Source: Pelosinus propionicus DSM 13327 (GTDB lineage Bacteria > Bacillota > Negativicutes > DSM-13327). Taken from it: a stretch of 64,000 bases of DNA. Each line of letters starts with the position of its first letter. Within the stretch, counting starts at the first letter, position 1. The DNA lies in the NCBI RefSeq assembly GCF_900114615.1, contig NZ_FOTS01000019.1, positions 27,535-91,534 on the forward strand, written 5' to 3'. Under the pieces are notes generated by a model. The model had not been told where the DNA came from. It searched no databases and saw only the letters and a list, made by a program, of their open reading frames with translations. The translations under genes were made by a program, and so were the position numbers. Positions 1-9,005 of the stretch are shown piece by piece.

Positions 1-233
1 CGTTCCATACGAGGTTGCAAAAATGCAGCATTTTGTTCTACAGGAAAAGCATAGCGATAACGACCATCACCTGCAGGTACTTTAATAAGCATTAATTCTT
101 TAATATCTCTCGACACCGTAGCCTGAGTAACTTCAATTTCTTGTTTTCGTAATGCAACAGCTAATTCTTCTTGGGTTTCGATCACATTATCCTCAATAAT
201 TTCTTTAATTTTAGTGTGGCGTCGCACTTTCAT
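1..233 (-). CDS. argR: Arginine repressor ArgR, N-terminal part (cut by window edge)
   Basis: Only the first 77 residues are visible; the gene continues beyond the left edge. They form the winged helix-turn-helix DNA-binding domain, with the recognition-helix signature [12 protein letters not shown] at residues 36-47. ArgR hexamers bind ARG boxes with L-arginine as corepressor; the arginine-binding and oligomerisation domain lies outside the window. The ATG at 231-233 follows a GGGGGG ribosome site and lies 23 bases inside mnmM, which suggests translational coupling. Its place after tlyA and nadK matches the common Firmicute order that continues into recN. Confidence 0.92.
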   Translation of the reverse strand, partial: MKVRRHTKIKEIIEDNVIETQEELAVALRKQEIEVTQATVSRDIKELMLIKVPAGDGRYRYAFPVEQNAAFLQPRME

Positions 234-804
234 ATGCTTCCCCCCTCATTTTTTCTACTATATATAATATTGGCGGGTTATTACTATGATTTATCATTGA
301 CCAACAGCCAACCGTAAAAATATTTGAAGGCAATGATCTAAGTCTTTCTTGTACTGCTTTATTTTCCAGATATCCTTCCTGATGACCAGAATAAGCTATA
401 ATGGAGATTACCCCTCCTATAGAGAGTGATCCTAATATCTTTTGTAAAGCTGCTATTGTTGATTGATATTGTGTTGTAATCTGATGTTGCGCATTTGGTA
501 AATACCCTAAATTAAACATAGCTACATCAATTTTTCCATTAATATGCTGATCTATATTTTCATGACTATCTATTATTAATTTAACTTTATCATCTAAACT
601 ATATTTCGACAATAATTCTTTTGTATTTAAAATTGCTGTCTGTTGAACATCAAAACTCCAAATGATCGCATCTATCGGTGAGTTTTGTGCTAGAAATAAA
701 GAATCTTTTCCATTACCAGCTGTAGCATCTACTAAAATTTTTGCTTTATTTACTTTAGCAAATAATAACTGTTGTGCCAATTTTATAGTATTAAAGGTTT
801 GCAT
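211..804 (-). CDS. mnmM: tRNA (mnm5s2U34) methyltransferase MnmM (YtqB family)
   Basis: Class I SAM-dependent methyltransferase of about 197 residues. The SAM-binding loop DATAGNGKD is at residues 26-34 and the family signature FNLGYLP at 97-103; a YSGHQEG loop lies further on. These match the YtqB family. YtqB was renamed MnmM after it was shown to methylate 5-aminomethyl-2-thiouridine at tRNA wobble position 34 in Gram-positive bacteria. The function here is transferred from the family. MnmA, the 2-thiolation enzyme of the same nucleotide, is encoded at 28272-29363. ATG at 804 is preferred because GGAG lies 8 bases upstream; a GTG at 813 is possible. The gene overlaps the end of nadK and the start of argR. 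Confidence 0.88.
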   Translation of the reverse strand: MQTFNTIKLAQQLLFAKVNKAKILVDATAGNGKDSLFLAQNSPIDAIIWSFDVQQTAILNTKELLSKYSLDDKVKLIIDSHENIDQHINGKIDVAMFNLGYLPNAQHQITTQYQSTIAALQKILGSLSIGGVISIIAYSGHQEGYLENKAVQERLRSLPSNIFTVGCWSMINHSNNPPILYIVEKMRGEAYESATPH

Positions 805-1660
805 TCTTCTCACTCCGCCACAATTTCACCCGTAAAGTCTCATAATAACTTCTGTTATTCAAGCGTATAAATTGAGCACAAAAAGGGGATTGCTTTATTA
901 GTACGGTATCATTTGCAATTAAACTATATACAGTTTGGCCGTCAATTGTCAGAACAACATCTTCCTGATTTCCAGTCATTTCAACTTTAATTTCCTCATT
1001 TTCAGAAATAACTAAAGGTCTAACATGTAAAGTGTGAGAACAAATAGGTGTTAGTACCATAACTTTTAATAAAGGATTAATAATGGGACCACCAGCAGAT
1101 AAAGAGTACCCTGTAGATCCAGTAGCAGTAGCAATAATCAATCCATCAGCAGCATAATTTGTTGTTAGTACATTATCTAAAAATACATTAAATTTGATCA
1201 TACGTGAAACACCGCTTTTACTTATAACAACGTCATTAAGAGCAGATGATACATGAATGAGTCTATTTTGACGAAGAATCATTGCATCTAACATTAAGTG
1301 CTCCTCAATTTTATACTCTCCAGCAATAAGCTTATCTAGAGAAGTATATAAATCAGAAAGTTCTATCTCTGTCAAGAATCCAAGCCTGCCCATATTAACT
1401 CCACAAAGAGGTATACCCATAGCAGAGATTTCTCTTGCAGTATTTAATAATGTTCCATCTCCACCTATCGTTAAGCCTACAGTTATCTTTTTTACGATGT
1501 CTTGCTGGCTACAGCCTAAGTCTGGATAGCCAATTTTATCCGCAATATCTTTTAGCAATACAATCTGCACACTACGCTTTTGTAAATACTGTACCACTTC
1601 AATCAGTACGGTGACAACACTTTGTTTATCAATATTAGGAAATAGACCTACTGTCAACAC
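791..1660 (-). CDS. nadK: NAD kinase
   Basis: ATP- or polyphosphate-dependent NAD kinase (PpnK), making NADP+ in the cytoplasm. The GGDGT nucleotide-binding motif is at residues 66-70 and the conserved NAD-site segment ATGSTGYSLSAGGP follows near residue 170. The open frame extends upstream to 1690, but a GTG at 1660 has GGGGGA six bases before it and gives the usual N-terminus MLTVGLFPN, so this start is chosen (289 aa, normal length). It lies between tlyA and mnmM/argR in the conserved dxs-tlyA-nadK-argR group. Confidence 0.95.
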   Translation of the reverse strand: MLTVGLFPNIDKQSVVTVLIEVVQYLQKRSVQIVLLKDIADKIGYPDLGCSQQDIVKKITVGLTIGGDGTLLNTAREISAMGIPLCGVNMGRLGFLTEIELSDLYTSLDKLIAGEYKIEEHLMLDAMILRQNRLIHVSSALNDVVISKSGVSRMIKFNVFLDNVLTTNYAADGLIIATATGSTGYSLSAGGPIINPLLKVMVLTPICSHTLHVRPLVISENEEIKVEMTGNQEDVVLTIDGQTVYSLIANDTVLIKQSPFCAQFIRLNNRSYYETLRVKLWRSEKNANL

Positions 1661-1778
1661 AAGCAATCCCCCATTATTTAAGTACACCACAGGCAGGAGA
1701 TATAAAATCCCCTGCCTTAATGTATCTCTATATAGAATCCACCATAACTAGTCAATTCCTCTGTTTTATTTTATATTT

Positions 1779-2591
1779 TTACACTGCATTAGCGTGTGCT
1801 TCTTTTACAACCTCTACAATCGTCTCAATTGTAACGTTTATATCTGCCGGATAATTCGCTAAGTAAACAAGATATTCGATGTTCCCTTCAGGTCCCTTTA
1901 CAGGAGAGTAAGTGAGGCCAATCGGCGTAAAACCAACAGTATGTGCATGCTCAATAATATTTAGAATAACTTCCTTATGCACTAAGGGGTCTTTTACGAC
2001 TCCTTTTTTGCCGACTTTTTCACGTCCAGCTTCAAACTGTGGCTTAATCAAAGCTACAACAACTCCATCTGGAGACATCAATGTTTTAATAACCGGCAAT
2101 ACTTTATTTAATGATATAAATGCTACATCAATTGAAACAAAGTCTAAGGTTTCTCCTAGCTGTTCTAAGGTCACATTACGAATATTAGTACGCTCCATAT
2201 TAATGACTCGACTATCCGTTCGAAGTGACCAGGCTAATTGCCCATAACCAACATCGACAGCATATACCTTATGAATACCATTCTTCAAGGCACAGTCTGT
2301 AAATCCGCCCGTAGATGCACCAATATCAGCCATAATCTTGCCTTCAAGACTTATATTGAAAAACTCCAACGCTTTAGCAAGCTTCAAGCCACCTCGGCTA
2401 ACATAACCAATATTATCACCTGTAATCAGTATCGTGCTTTCAACAGGTACTAAAGTACCTGCTTTATCTATTTTTTGTCCATCAACAAAAACTAAGCCTG
2501 CCATAATACAAGATTTAGCTCTTTCCCGACTGGAAACTAAGCCTTTATGTAGCAATAAAACATCTAACCGTTCTTTATTGATTTTACCCAT
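1779..2591 (-). CDS. tlyA: TlyA family rRNA 2'-O-methyltransferase
   Basis: S4 RNA-binding domain (residues about 5-65) joined to an FtsJ-like SAM methyltransferase domain with the loop DIGASTGGFTD at 89-99. Characterised mycobacterial TlyA proteins 2'-O-methylate 16S and 23S rRNA cytidines and thereby confer capreomycin sensitivity; the older name is hemolysin A. At 270 aa the length is typical. Three start codons occur close together (GTG 2600, ATG 2597, ATG 2591). The last is best spaced from AAGGTG (8 bases) and overlaps the dxs stop by 8 bases, so coupling with dxs is likely. Confidence 0.92.
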   Translation of the reverse strand: MGKINKERLDVLLLHKGLVSSRERAKSCIMAGLVFVDGQKIDKAGTLVPVESTILITGDNIGYVSRGGLKLAKALEFFNISLEGKIMADIGASTGGFTDCALKNGIHKVYAVDVGYGQLAWSLRTDSRVINMERTNIRNVTLEQLGETLDFVSIDVAFISLNKVLPVIKTLMSPDGVVVALIKPQFEAGREKVGKKGVVKDPLVHKEVILNIIEHAHTVGFTPIGLTYSPVKGPEGNIEYLVYLANYPADINVTIETIVEVVKEAHANAV

Positions 2592-4479
2592 TAACATCAC
2601 ACCTTAATTTTTGGACATATGATTTTACAGTAGAAGCAATGCCGGCTGCATGTAACCCATATTTTAATAAAATTTGTTTGCGTGAACCTTGTTCAATAAA
2701 CTGATCTGAGAATCCTAATCGCAAAACATTTACATGATCAATATTTTGATCATGTAAATACTCCAATACGCTAGAGCCAAAACCACCAGCTAAAACATTT
2801 TCTTCAACAGTAATGATGATTCCAATATCTTTACACACTTTTCTTATCATCTGCTCATCTAGCGGCTTTATAAATCTTGCATTAATAACACTTGCCAATA
2901 TGCCTTCTGAGGCTAAAATTTCGCTTGCTTCCATACAAGTCTCAACCATTGAACCAATCGCTACAAAAGCTACATTTTTTCCGCTCTTTACTACTTCTGC
3001 AACTCCAATCGTAAGTTGCTGCAATGCTTGATCGATAGGCACTCCTAATCCATTTCCCCTTGGATAGCGAATCGCTACGGGGCCATTCGTATTAAATGCG
3101 GTGAATACCATATGCCGTAACTCATTTTCATCTTTAGGTGCCATAATTGTTAAATTAGGAATATGTCGTAGATAGCTATAATCAAATAATCCATGGTGTG
3201 TCGGCCCATCCTCACCTACGATCCCAGCACGATCCAATGCAAATAATACAGGAAGCTTCTGTAAGCAAATATCATGTAAGATTTGATCATATGCCCTTTG
3301 AGCAAAGGTAGAATATAAGGCTACAACTGGCTTCATTCCTTTGGTAGCCATACCTGCTGCCATAGTAACAGCATTTTGTTCTGCAATACCTACATCAAAG
3401 AAACGTTTGGGAAAATTAGCTGCGAATTTCTTAAGCCCTGTTCCTTCTGGCATTGCAGCTGTAATTGCAACAATTCGCTTATCTTGTTTGGCTAAATGAA
3501 GTAGTGTTTCGCCAAAAATAGCAGTATAGGTTGGCGTATTTCCATTTTTTATAACTTCGCCAGACTCAATGCAATAGGGACCAACACCATGAAATTTATC
3601 TGGGTTACATTCGGCAGGTTTATATCCCTTTCCTTTGCAAGTAAGAACATGAATGAGTATTGGTCCTTGCATTTTTTTAGCTTTTTCTAATACTTCACTT
3701 AGTAATTCAAAATTATGTCCATCAATAGGGCCGATATAATTAAACCCTAACTCTTCAAAAAGAACACCAGGTACTAATAGATAGCGTAAACTATCTTTAA
3801 CACGTTCTACAGTTTTTGCAACACTTTCACCAATTGCAGGAATGCGGCGCAATAAGAATTCTATATCTTGCTTTATTTTGGTATATTTAGGCTCTGTTCG
3901 TATTTTGGACAAATACTCTGACATAGCGCCCACATTTTTAGCAATTGACATTTCATTGTCATTAAGAATAACAATCATCTTAGTCCCTGTGTGACCAGCA
4001 TGGTTCAAGGCCTCATATGCCTGTCCTCCTGTTAGTGAACCATCGCCGATAACGGCCAGTATCTGTTCTTTATCACCTGCAATATCTCTGGCAAGCGCCA
4101 TTCCCAAAGCAGCAGATATAGAAGTACTTGAATGTCCTGTACCAAAGAAATCATGTTCACTTTCACTAATTTTCGGAAAGCCACTAATGCCGCCAAATTG
4201 GCGTAACGTCGCGAATCCCTCTCGCCTGCCGGTTAATAACTTATGTACATAGGACTGATGCCCAACATCCCAGACGATCTTGTCAATTGGGCTGTTAAAT
4301 ACTTTATGTATGGCAAGAGTTAATTCCACTACACCTAAATTTGGTGCTAAATGTCCTCCTGTTTTGGAAACAGAACAGATTAAAAATTGGCGTATTTCCT
4401 CTGCCAGCAGCTTAATCTGTTCATTTGATAATTTTTTTAAATCTTGGGGCTTGTCAATAGCCTCAAGTAATGTCTTCAA
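2584..4479 (-). CDS. dxs: 1-deoxy-D-xylulose-5-phosphate synthase
   Basis: Thiamine-diphosphate enzyme that condenses pyruvate and glyceraldehyde-3-phosphate in the first step of the MEP isoprenoid pathway. The TPP-binding GDGSLTGGQAYEALN segment, the transketolase core and the C-terminal transketolase domain are all present over about 631 residues, the family's usual length. The TTG at 4479 is preferred over the TTG at 4488, because GGGGG directly abuts the latter and sits 9 bases from the former. ispA lies just upstream in the same operon, so precursor and prenyl-chain synthesis are co-transcribed. Confidence 0.96.
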   Translation of the reverse strand: MKTLLEAIDKPQDLKKLSNEQIKLLAEEIRQFLICSVSKTGGHLAPNLGVVELTLAIHKVFNSPIDKIVWDVGHQSYVHKLLTGRREGFATLRQFGGISGFPKISESEHDFFGTGHSSTSISAALGMALARDIAGDKEQILAVIGDGSLTGGQAYEALNHAGHTGTKMIVILNDNEMSIAKNVGAMSEYLSKIRTEPKYTKIKQDIEFLLRRIPAIGESVAKTVERVKDSLRYLLVPGVLFEELGFNYIGPIDGHNFELLSEVLEKAKKMQGPILIHVLTCKGKGYKPAECNPDKFHGVGPYCIESGEVIKNGNTPTYTAIFGETLLHLAKQDKRIVAITAAMPEGTGLKKFAANFPKRFFDVGIAEQNAVTMAAGMATKGMKPVVALYSTFAQRAYDQILHDICLQKLPVLFALDRAGIVGEDGPTHHGLFDYSYLRHIPNLTIMAPKDENELRHMVFTAFNTNGPVAIRYPRGNGLGVPIDQALQQLTIGVAEVVKSGKNVAFVAIGSMVETCMEASEILASEGILASVINARFIKPLDEQMIRKVCKDIGIIITVEENVLAGGFGSSVLEYLHDQNIDHVNVLRLGFSDQFIEQGSRKQILLKYGLHAAGIASTVKSYVQKLRCDVNG

Positions 4480-4520
4480 ATGTAACAACCCCCTCGTTCC
4501 CCATAATCCACAATCTATAA

Positions 4521-4979
4521 TTAACCTACAAAATTCTTAAAACCGTAGGCAATTGAAATTCCTAATATAGCACCTGCTAATACTTCTAGTGGAGTATGTC
4601 CTAATAATTCTTTTAACCGAATATCACGAATCGTATGCTCTGCTCGCAATTCACGTACTAATTTATTTATCACTTTGGCTTGTTTTCCTGCAGCCCTACG
4701 TACTCCAGCAGCATCATACATTACAATACTTGCTAATACAATGGTTACCGCAAATAGAGAAGATGCAAAGCCATCATGAAGTCCTACAGCCCAGGCCAAA
4801 CTCATAACCAATGCTGTGTGAGAACTAGGCATTCCACCAGCTCCAACTAAACGTTCAAAATTTAAGGCACCATGTTTCCAATAAGAAGTTAAAGTCTTAA
4901 GTATTTGGGCGCAAAACCAAGCAGACAAGGCGGTGGCCAATATAATATTTTGTCCAAGAATAACAACGAACTCTGCCAA
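4521..4979 (-). CDS. Divergent PAP2 family membrane protein (DUF212, YuiD-like)
   Basis: Protein of about 152 residues with several hydrophobic segments and the motif GGMPSSHTA, which identifies the divergent PAP2 (acid phosphatase/vanadium haloperoxidase-like) family, Bacillus YuiD. The SSH residues match the catalytic core of PAP2 phosphatases. The substrate is unknown; position between ispA and dxs suggests, without proof, a polyprenyl phosphate. The TTG at 4979 lies 7 bases from GAGGT; the GTG at 4988 is itself part of that ribosome site. Confidence 0.85.
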   Translation of the reverse strand: MAEFVVILGQNIILATALSAWFCAQILKTLTSYWKHGALNFERLVGAGGMPSSHTALVMSLAWAVGLHDGFASSLFAVTIVLASIVMYDAAGVRRAAGKQAKVINKLVRELRAEHTIRDIRLKELLGHTPLEVLAGAILGISIAYGFKNFVG

Positions 4980-4989
4980 AACAAACACC

Positions 4990-5868
4990 TCAATTATCGC
5001 GTGTTAATAAAGCCCTTACCATTTCTCTTAGAATATCTGCTTCCTTGCCAAACCGTTTTAATGCTTGTAGAGCATTGGTTACAGCTTGATTTGCCATATC
5101 TTGAGCCTCACCTAAAGAATATAAAGTAACATAGGTAGCTTTATGATTTTTAACGTCACTTCCAACAGGTTTACCAATTTTCTCTTGTGTTCCTGTCACA
5201 TCCAAAATATCATCTGTAATCTGAAACGCCAGACCATACTGCTTCGCATATTCTGTTAATGATGCAACCTGCCACTCTTCCCCTCCGGCTAATTGCGCTC
5301 CGGCTCTTACAGCCGCTTTAAATAACGCTCCTGTTTTCGCTTGGTGCATATAACTAAGAGTGTCAATATCAATTTTTTCTCCCTCGGAAGATAAATCGAT
5401 TACTTGTCCCCCAATCATTCCTAAAGCACCAGCGGCATTACTAATTTCTCCAACTACTTTTATTAGCACATCTGCTTGAATTCCAGGTTGAGCAAGCATA
5501 ACTGTAAAAGCTGCAGTTAATAATCCGTCACCAGCTAAAATTGCCATGCCTTCACCAAAAACTTTATGGCTGGTCAACTTTCCTCGCCGATAATCATCAT
5601 CATCCATTGCTGGTAAATCATCGTGAATTAAAGAATACGTATGAATCATTTCTAAGCCGCAAGCTACATTTAGAAAGTCACTACCTTTTCCACCTATGGA
5701 ATCAGCAGCAGCCATAAGAAGAATGGGACGTAAGCGTTTTCCACCGGCAAATAAACTGTAGCGCATCGCTTCAAAAATCTTTGGTGGATATACATTTTCA
5801 CTAGGAACAAATGCAGCCAATGCATGATCAACAATCTTACCTTTTTCTTGACAGTATTGTTTTAACAT
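4990..5868 (-). CDS. ispA: Polyprenyl synthetase (farnesyl/geranylgeranyl diphosphate synthase)
   Basis: Trans-type prenyl diphosphate synthase of 292 residues. The first Asp-rich motif DDLPAMDDDD begins at residue 83 and the second is in QITDDILD; both bind Mg-diphosphate. It elongates DMAPP with IPP to C15 or C20 products for undecaprenyl phosphate and quinones. Product length cannot be read reliably from sequence. It overlaps the xseB stop by 7 bases, continuing the xseA-xseB-ispA-dxs arrangement common in Firmicutes. Confidence 0.95.
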   Translation of the reverse strand: MLKQYCQEKGKIVDHALAAFVPSENVYPPKIFEAMRYSLFAGGKRLRPILLMAAADSIGGKGSDFLNVACGLEMIHTYSLIHDDLPAMDDDDYRRGKLTSHKVFGEGMAILAGDGLLTAAFTVMLAQPGIQADVLIKVVGEISNAAGALGMIGGQVIDLSSEGEKIDIDTLSYMHQAKTGALFKAAVRAGAQLAGGEEWQVASLTEYAKQYGLAFQITDDILDVTGTQEKIGKPVGSDVKNHKATYVTLYSLGEAQDMANQAVTNALQALKRFGKEADILREMVRALLTRDN

Positions 5869-6128
5869 GAACCGTCCTCCTGTAATTTTAGAGGCCTTTC
5901 TATTATTTTCCCCTTTTCTTCAGATAAAATTTTATCAATTTGCTCTTCCGCATAATTTAATTTCTGCAAACAATTTTTGGATAAGTTTATACCTTCAGCA
6001 AAATGTTCTAAAGACTCATTTAAAGGTAATTCACCTTTTTCTAATTGCTTAACAATAGCTTCTAGTTTTTCTAAAGCTTGTTCAAAGCTAATTTCATGCT
6101 GTTCTTCCTTTTTCTTAGTTCTTACCAT
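5862..6128 (-). CDS. xseB: Exodeoxyribonuclease VII small subunit
   Basis: XseB of 88 residues. The conserved FEQALEKLEAIVKQLEKGELPLNESLEHFAEG region is present in full and forms the helical hairpin that binds the large subunit. Several small subunits assemble with XseA to degrade single-stranded DNA from both ends. The ATG follows AGGAGG by 6 bases and overlaps the end of xseA, as usual for this pair. Confidence 0.96.
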   Translation of the reverse strand: MVRTKKKEEQHEISFEQALEKLEAIVKQLEKGELPLNESLEHFAEGINLSKNCLQKLNYAEEQIDKILSEEKGKIIERPLKLQEDGSC

Positions 6129-7329
6129 GATGTTCCTCCTGTATATGAATTATCTCTGCATCTACCCTTCCTCGATTTAATACAATCTCAATCTTTTGAC
6201 CAGATTGCAACGCAGTAGTGTTTTTAACCACCTGACCATCTATAGTATGTACAATACTATAACCTCTCGCTAATACAGCCAGAGGATTGAGCATCGCTAA
6301 TTTTTCTGCAGTAATTGTAAATATATGTTTTTTGTCCCGGACAACGGTCTTTATTGCCTGCTCTAAACGTTGCATACAATTGTCTAAGACTTGCTGCCGA
6401 TCTGCTAACAATTCATAAGGATAGGTAAAGACTCTATTCAGAGTAGATTGTTCAAGCCGTCTAAAATGATGCTGTAATACATGACGTATATTACTTTCTA
6501 ACATATTATGCAAGGTTGATACATATTTATACAATTCTCTAACATCTGGTACAACAAATTCTGCTGCCTGGGATGGAGTAGCTGCTCTGCGATCAGCAGC
6601 GAAATCTGCCAAGGTATAATCCGTTTCATGACCTACAGCTGATACAATGGGAATATTTGAAGCAACAATAGCTCGTACTACTCTTTCATCATTAAATGCC
6701 CATAACTCTTCAATAGAGCCACCTCCACGCCCAACAATAATAACTTCTACATTATCCAGCTCATTAAAGACTTCAATTCCATGTACAATCTGCATAGGCG
6801 CCTCAGGGCCTTGTACTTGGACAGGATAAAGCTTTAACACTATTCCAGGATGCCGCCTTTTTGCTACTATCATAATATCCTTTATTACGGCGCCTGTAGC
6901 TGATGTAAGAATACCTACGACTTTAGGCAATACAGGTAAGTCCTTTTTTAGCGCATCATCGAATAAACCTTCATTTTCTAGTTTTTCTTTAAGCTGGGCA
7001 AAAGCTAAACTCAATTCTCCAATACCGTCAGGTATCAATTGATTCGCATAAAGCTGATATTGACCATCACGCTCAAATACTGTTATTTGTCCCCCAACAA
7101 TTATTTTCATACCATCTTTAGGTTCGAATTTTAAAAATTGAGCACGACCTTTAAACATTACGGCTTTAATTGTGGCATGGTTATCTTTTAACGTAAAATA
7201 GCAGTGACCAGAGTAATGTTTTTTAAAGTTTGATATTTCTCCACGTATAAATACAGAACTAACTTTAGAATCATATTCAAAAAGTTGTTTTATATATTTT
7301 GTAATTTCACTTACACTATAGATATTCAT
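6115..7329 (-). CDS. xseA: Exodeoxyribonuclease VII large subunit
   Basis: Catalytic subunit of ExoVII, 404 residues. It has an N-terminal OB-fold (about residues 1-100), then the nuclease core with the family motif GRGGGSIEELWAFNDE and the downstream SAVGHETDYTLADFAADRRAATPSQAAE block. A predicted long helical region follows before the C-terminus. It acts on single-stranded DNA in repair. It is the first gene of the xseA-argR unit and follows a terminator at 7398-7421. Confidence 0.96.
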   Translation of the reverse strand: MNIYSVSEITKYIKQLFEYDSKVSSVFIRGEISNFKKHYSGHCYFTLKDNHATIKAVMFKGRAQFLKFEPKDGMKIIVGGQITVFERDGQYQLYANQLIPDGIGELSLAFAQLKEKLENEGLFDDALKKDLPVLPKVVGILTSATGAVIKDIMIVAKRRHPGIVLKLYPVQVQGPEAPMQIVHGIEVFNELDNVEVIIVGRGGGSIEELWAFNDERVVRAIVASNIPIVSAVGHETDYTLADFAADRRAATPSQAAEFVVPDVRELYKYVSTLHNMLESNIRHVLQHHFRRLEQSTLNRVFTYPYELLADRQQVLDNCMQRLEQAIKTVVRDKKHIFTITAEKLAMLNPLAVLARGYSIVHTIDGQVVKNTTALQSGQKIEIVLNRGRVDAEIIHIQEEHHGKN

Positions 7330-7397
7330 AAATCACCTTGTTCGAAAATGTAATATATTACTTAAATTAAGTCTTCTTTATCATATAACAAGAGTAC

Positions 7398-7421
7398 AAA
7401 AAAAACCAGACAAAAGTCTGG
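7398..7421 (-). terminator. Rho-independent terminator after the asp23/nusB/small-peptide unit
   Basis: Six-base arms CCAGAC/GTCTGG at 7406-7421 with a TTTT loop, followed on the minus strand by eight T (7405-7398). It separates the small-peptide gene at 7432 from xseA. Confidence 0.85.
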
Positions 7422-7431
7422 GTAGTCTCCT

Positions 7432-7569
7432 TCAATATCGGCGCTGATCAATATATGGACGTGCTATATATCCACTAGCTGCACCTAATATAAACCAGAA
7501 AAAGCTCCCTGGAGGGATGAGATAGCCTATCGCTGCACCAATTGTTGCGCCAAATAATATATACCCCAA
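7432..7569 (-). CDS. Small glycine-zipper membrane protein, 45 aa
   Basis: Short uninterrupted frame starting at TTG 7569 with GGAGG seven bases upstream, and ending at TGA just before a terminator. The 45 residues form two hydrophobic segments (about 3-18 and 23-36) joined by a Pro-Pro-Gly turn. GxxxG-type spacings occur at G7/G11/G15 and G29/G33, and the tail is charged (DQRR). The design is a helical hairpin membrane peptide. I do not recognise a family. It fills most of the gap between nusB and xseA. An 8-base inverted repeat (7588-7595/7606-7613) lies just upstream of its ribosome site. Confidence 0.7.
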   Translation of the reverse strand: MGYILFGATIGAAIGYLIPPGSFFWFILGAASGYIARPYIDQRRY

Positions 7570-7678
7570 AATAAAAGCCTCCCTTCACATATGATCTTTT
7601 TATGTATCATATGCAAAGGAATATAGAAGGGTACCAATAGCTGAAGGACAATAGAACATTATATGTAAGCCACATTTC

Positions 7679-8083
7679 TTACTGTTTTTTTATTAAAGCC
7701 CCTAAGATGCCATTAACAAAGCGGCTAGATTCTTCTGTACCAAACACTTTGGCTAATTCAACGGCCTCATTAATAACTACATTAGGTGGTAGTGTTTCAT
7801 TACCAAAACGCATTTCATAAATGGCTATTCTAGCAATATTTCGATCAATTCCAGGCATACGATCGATTTTCCATTCATTTGATATTTCACCAATAAGATT
7901 ATCAATTTCGGCTAGATGTGTGTGCGTACCACTAACGAGATTTGCTGCATATTTTTTGGTATTTTCAGCAATATTACTATATTCACTTAATACAATTTCC
8001 AAGGCTTCATCTTTACTCTTACTATTATAATCTAATTGAAATAAAGTCTGAAGTGCCATTTCTCGGGCTTTTCTACGACTCAT
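7679..8083 (-). CDS. nusB: Transcription antitermination protein NusB
   Basis: All-helical NusB of 134 residues, beginning with the typical MSRRKAREMALQTLFQLD and ending in the conserved segment with VINEAVELAKVFG and RFVNGILG. It binds BoxA RNA with NusE (S10) in rRNA antitermination complexes. It lies downstream of asp23, amaP and DUF2273, a neighbourhood seen in many Firmicutes. Confidence 0.96.
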   Translation of the reverse strand: MSRRKAREMALQTLFQLDYNSKSKDEALEIVLSEYSNIAENTKKYAANLVSGTHTHLAEIDNLIGEISNEWKIDRMPGIDRNIARIAIYEMRFGNETLPPNVVINEAVELAKVFGTEESSRFVNGILGALIKKQ

Positions 8084-8160
8084 AAAATACCTCTTTTCTA
8101 ATGCTTCACTTTAAGTATTACTATTATTTATGTTATGTGATTCAATTTGATGGATATAGT

Positions 8161-8391
8161 CTATTGTCGATGATATCCAGGAGGTAATAACCTTCCTAGT
8201 ATATCCATAATATCTTCCTTCTCATCAATCCGTTTACCAACAATATAACCAGCCATCACGCATAGCATTACAAATATAGTATTGAAAAAACCAAATACAA
8301 GAATAAATATGCCCATTAACAATCCTATAGACATTCCTGTGATCTTACCACTATGATGCTGCCATATTTCTGTTAGTAATTCGGTTTTCAT
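8161..8391 (-). CDS. DUF2273 small membrane protein
   Basis: 76 residues: a soluble N-terminal helix, two membrane segments around residues 19-48, then a charged tail containing KRIDEKEDIMDILGRLLPPG. This is the DUF2273 pattern, found almost always beside Asp23 and AmaP genes, as here. It probably works with AmaP in membrane anchoring of the envelope-stress Asp23 proteins; the biochemical role is unknown. Confidence 0.85.
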   Translation of the reverse strand: MKTELLTEIWQHHSGKITGMSIGLLMGIFILVFGFFNTIFVMLCVMAGYIVGKRIDEKEDIMDILGRLLPPGYHRQ

Positions 8392-8427
8392 ATGCTTGCT
8401 CCTTTACCTTACTAAAATATAATAATA

Positions 8428-8967
8428 TTATTCCACACGCTGTTTACTTTTAAAATCATTTGATATATTTTCAACTATGATTTGGACATCAACAAGTTGA
8501 ACTCCAACTGTGTTTTTTATATATTCATGTACTTTTTTTTGCAACTCTTCAGAAACATTCGGTACATTATTTTCTGGACTAATTACAACTTTTAAGACTA
8601 CCTTCAATCCCTGTCCATCATGGTTAACGCGAACTTTTACTCCACGCACACCACGCGTGTGTCTAGATGTTTTTTCAACCAAGTTCTTTATGGCCTCAAG
8701 AGATATATGTACATCACCCATATCTGTATGATGTACAATCGTATCTTTCACACGGCGAGTACGAATTCCTGCTAATAATAATCGAAGACTCACCAAGAAA
8801 AACACCATCCCCAGTAAACCGGCTTCCCATCGGCCGTTAATATGTAAAATGCCTGTCCAAACCCATTCCAAAGAAATAAGGCGTACAGATAGCAACACTA
8901 CGCCCAATGATAAAAGTGCCAATAACAATGTGTAAATAGATAAGATAATACGATCAAAAATTCCCAT
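8428..8967 (-). CDS. amaP: Alkaline shock response membrane anchor protein AmaP
   Basis: 179 residues. Two N-terminal membrane helices (about 6-28 and 47-66) are followed by a cytoplasmic Asp23-like domain with paired beta segments (VKVRVNHDGQGLKVVLKVVI) and a C-terminal helix. AmaP in Staphylococcus tethers Asp23 to the membrane. Adjacent DUF2273 and asp23 genes support the call. Confidence 0.88.
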   Translation of the reverse strand: MGIFDRIILSIYTLLLALLSLGVVLLSVRLISLEWVWTGILHINGRWEAGLLGMVFFLVSLRLLLAGIRTRRVKDTIVHHTDMGDVHISLEAIKNLVEKTSRHTRGVRGVKVRVNHDGQGLKVVLKVVISPENNVPNVSEELQKKVHEYIKNTVGVQLVDVQIIVENISNDFKSKQRVE

Positions 8968-9005
8968 ACCCTACTCCTTTCTAGGCGGCTGCTATAGCAT
9001 ATTGT

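Noticed and set aside
1912..2453. Plus-strand open frames over tlyA
   Set aside because: They are complements of a conserved gene, lack ribosome sites and have no recognisable domains. The same holds for most plus-strand frames in the window.
7588..7613. 8-base inverted repeat as a promoter or operator of the small peptide gene
   Set aside because: No convincing -35/-10 pair accompanies it; noted only in the gene entry.
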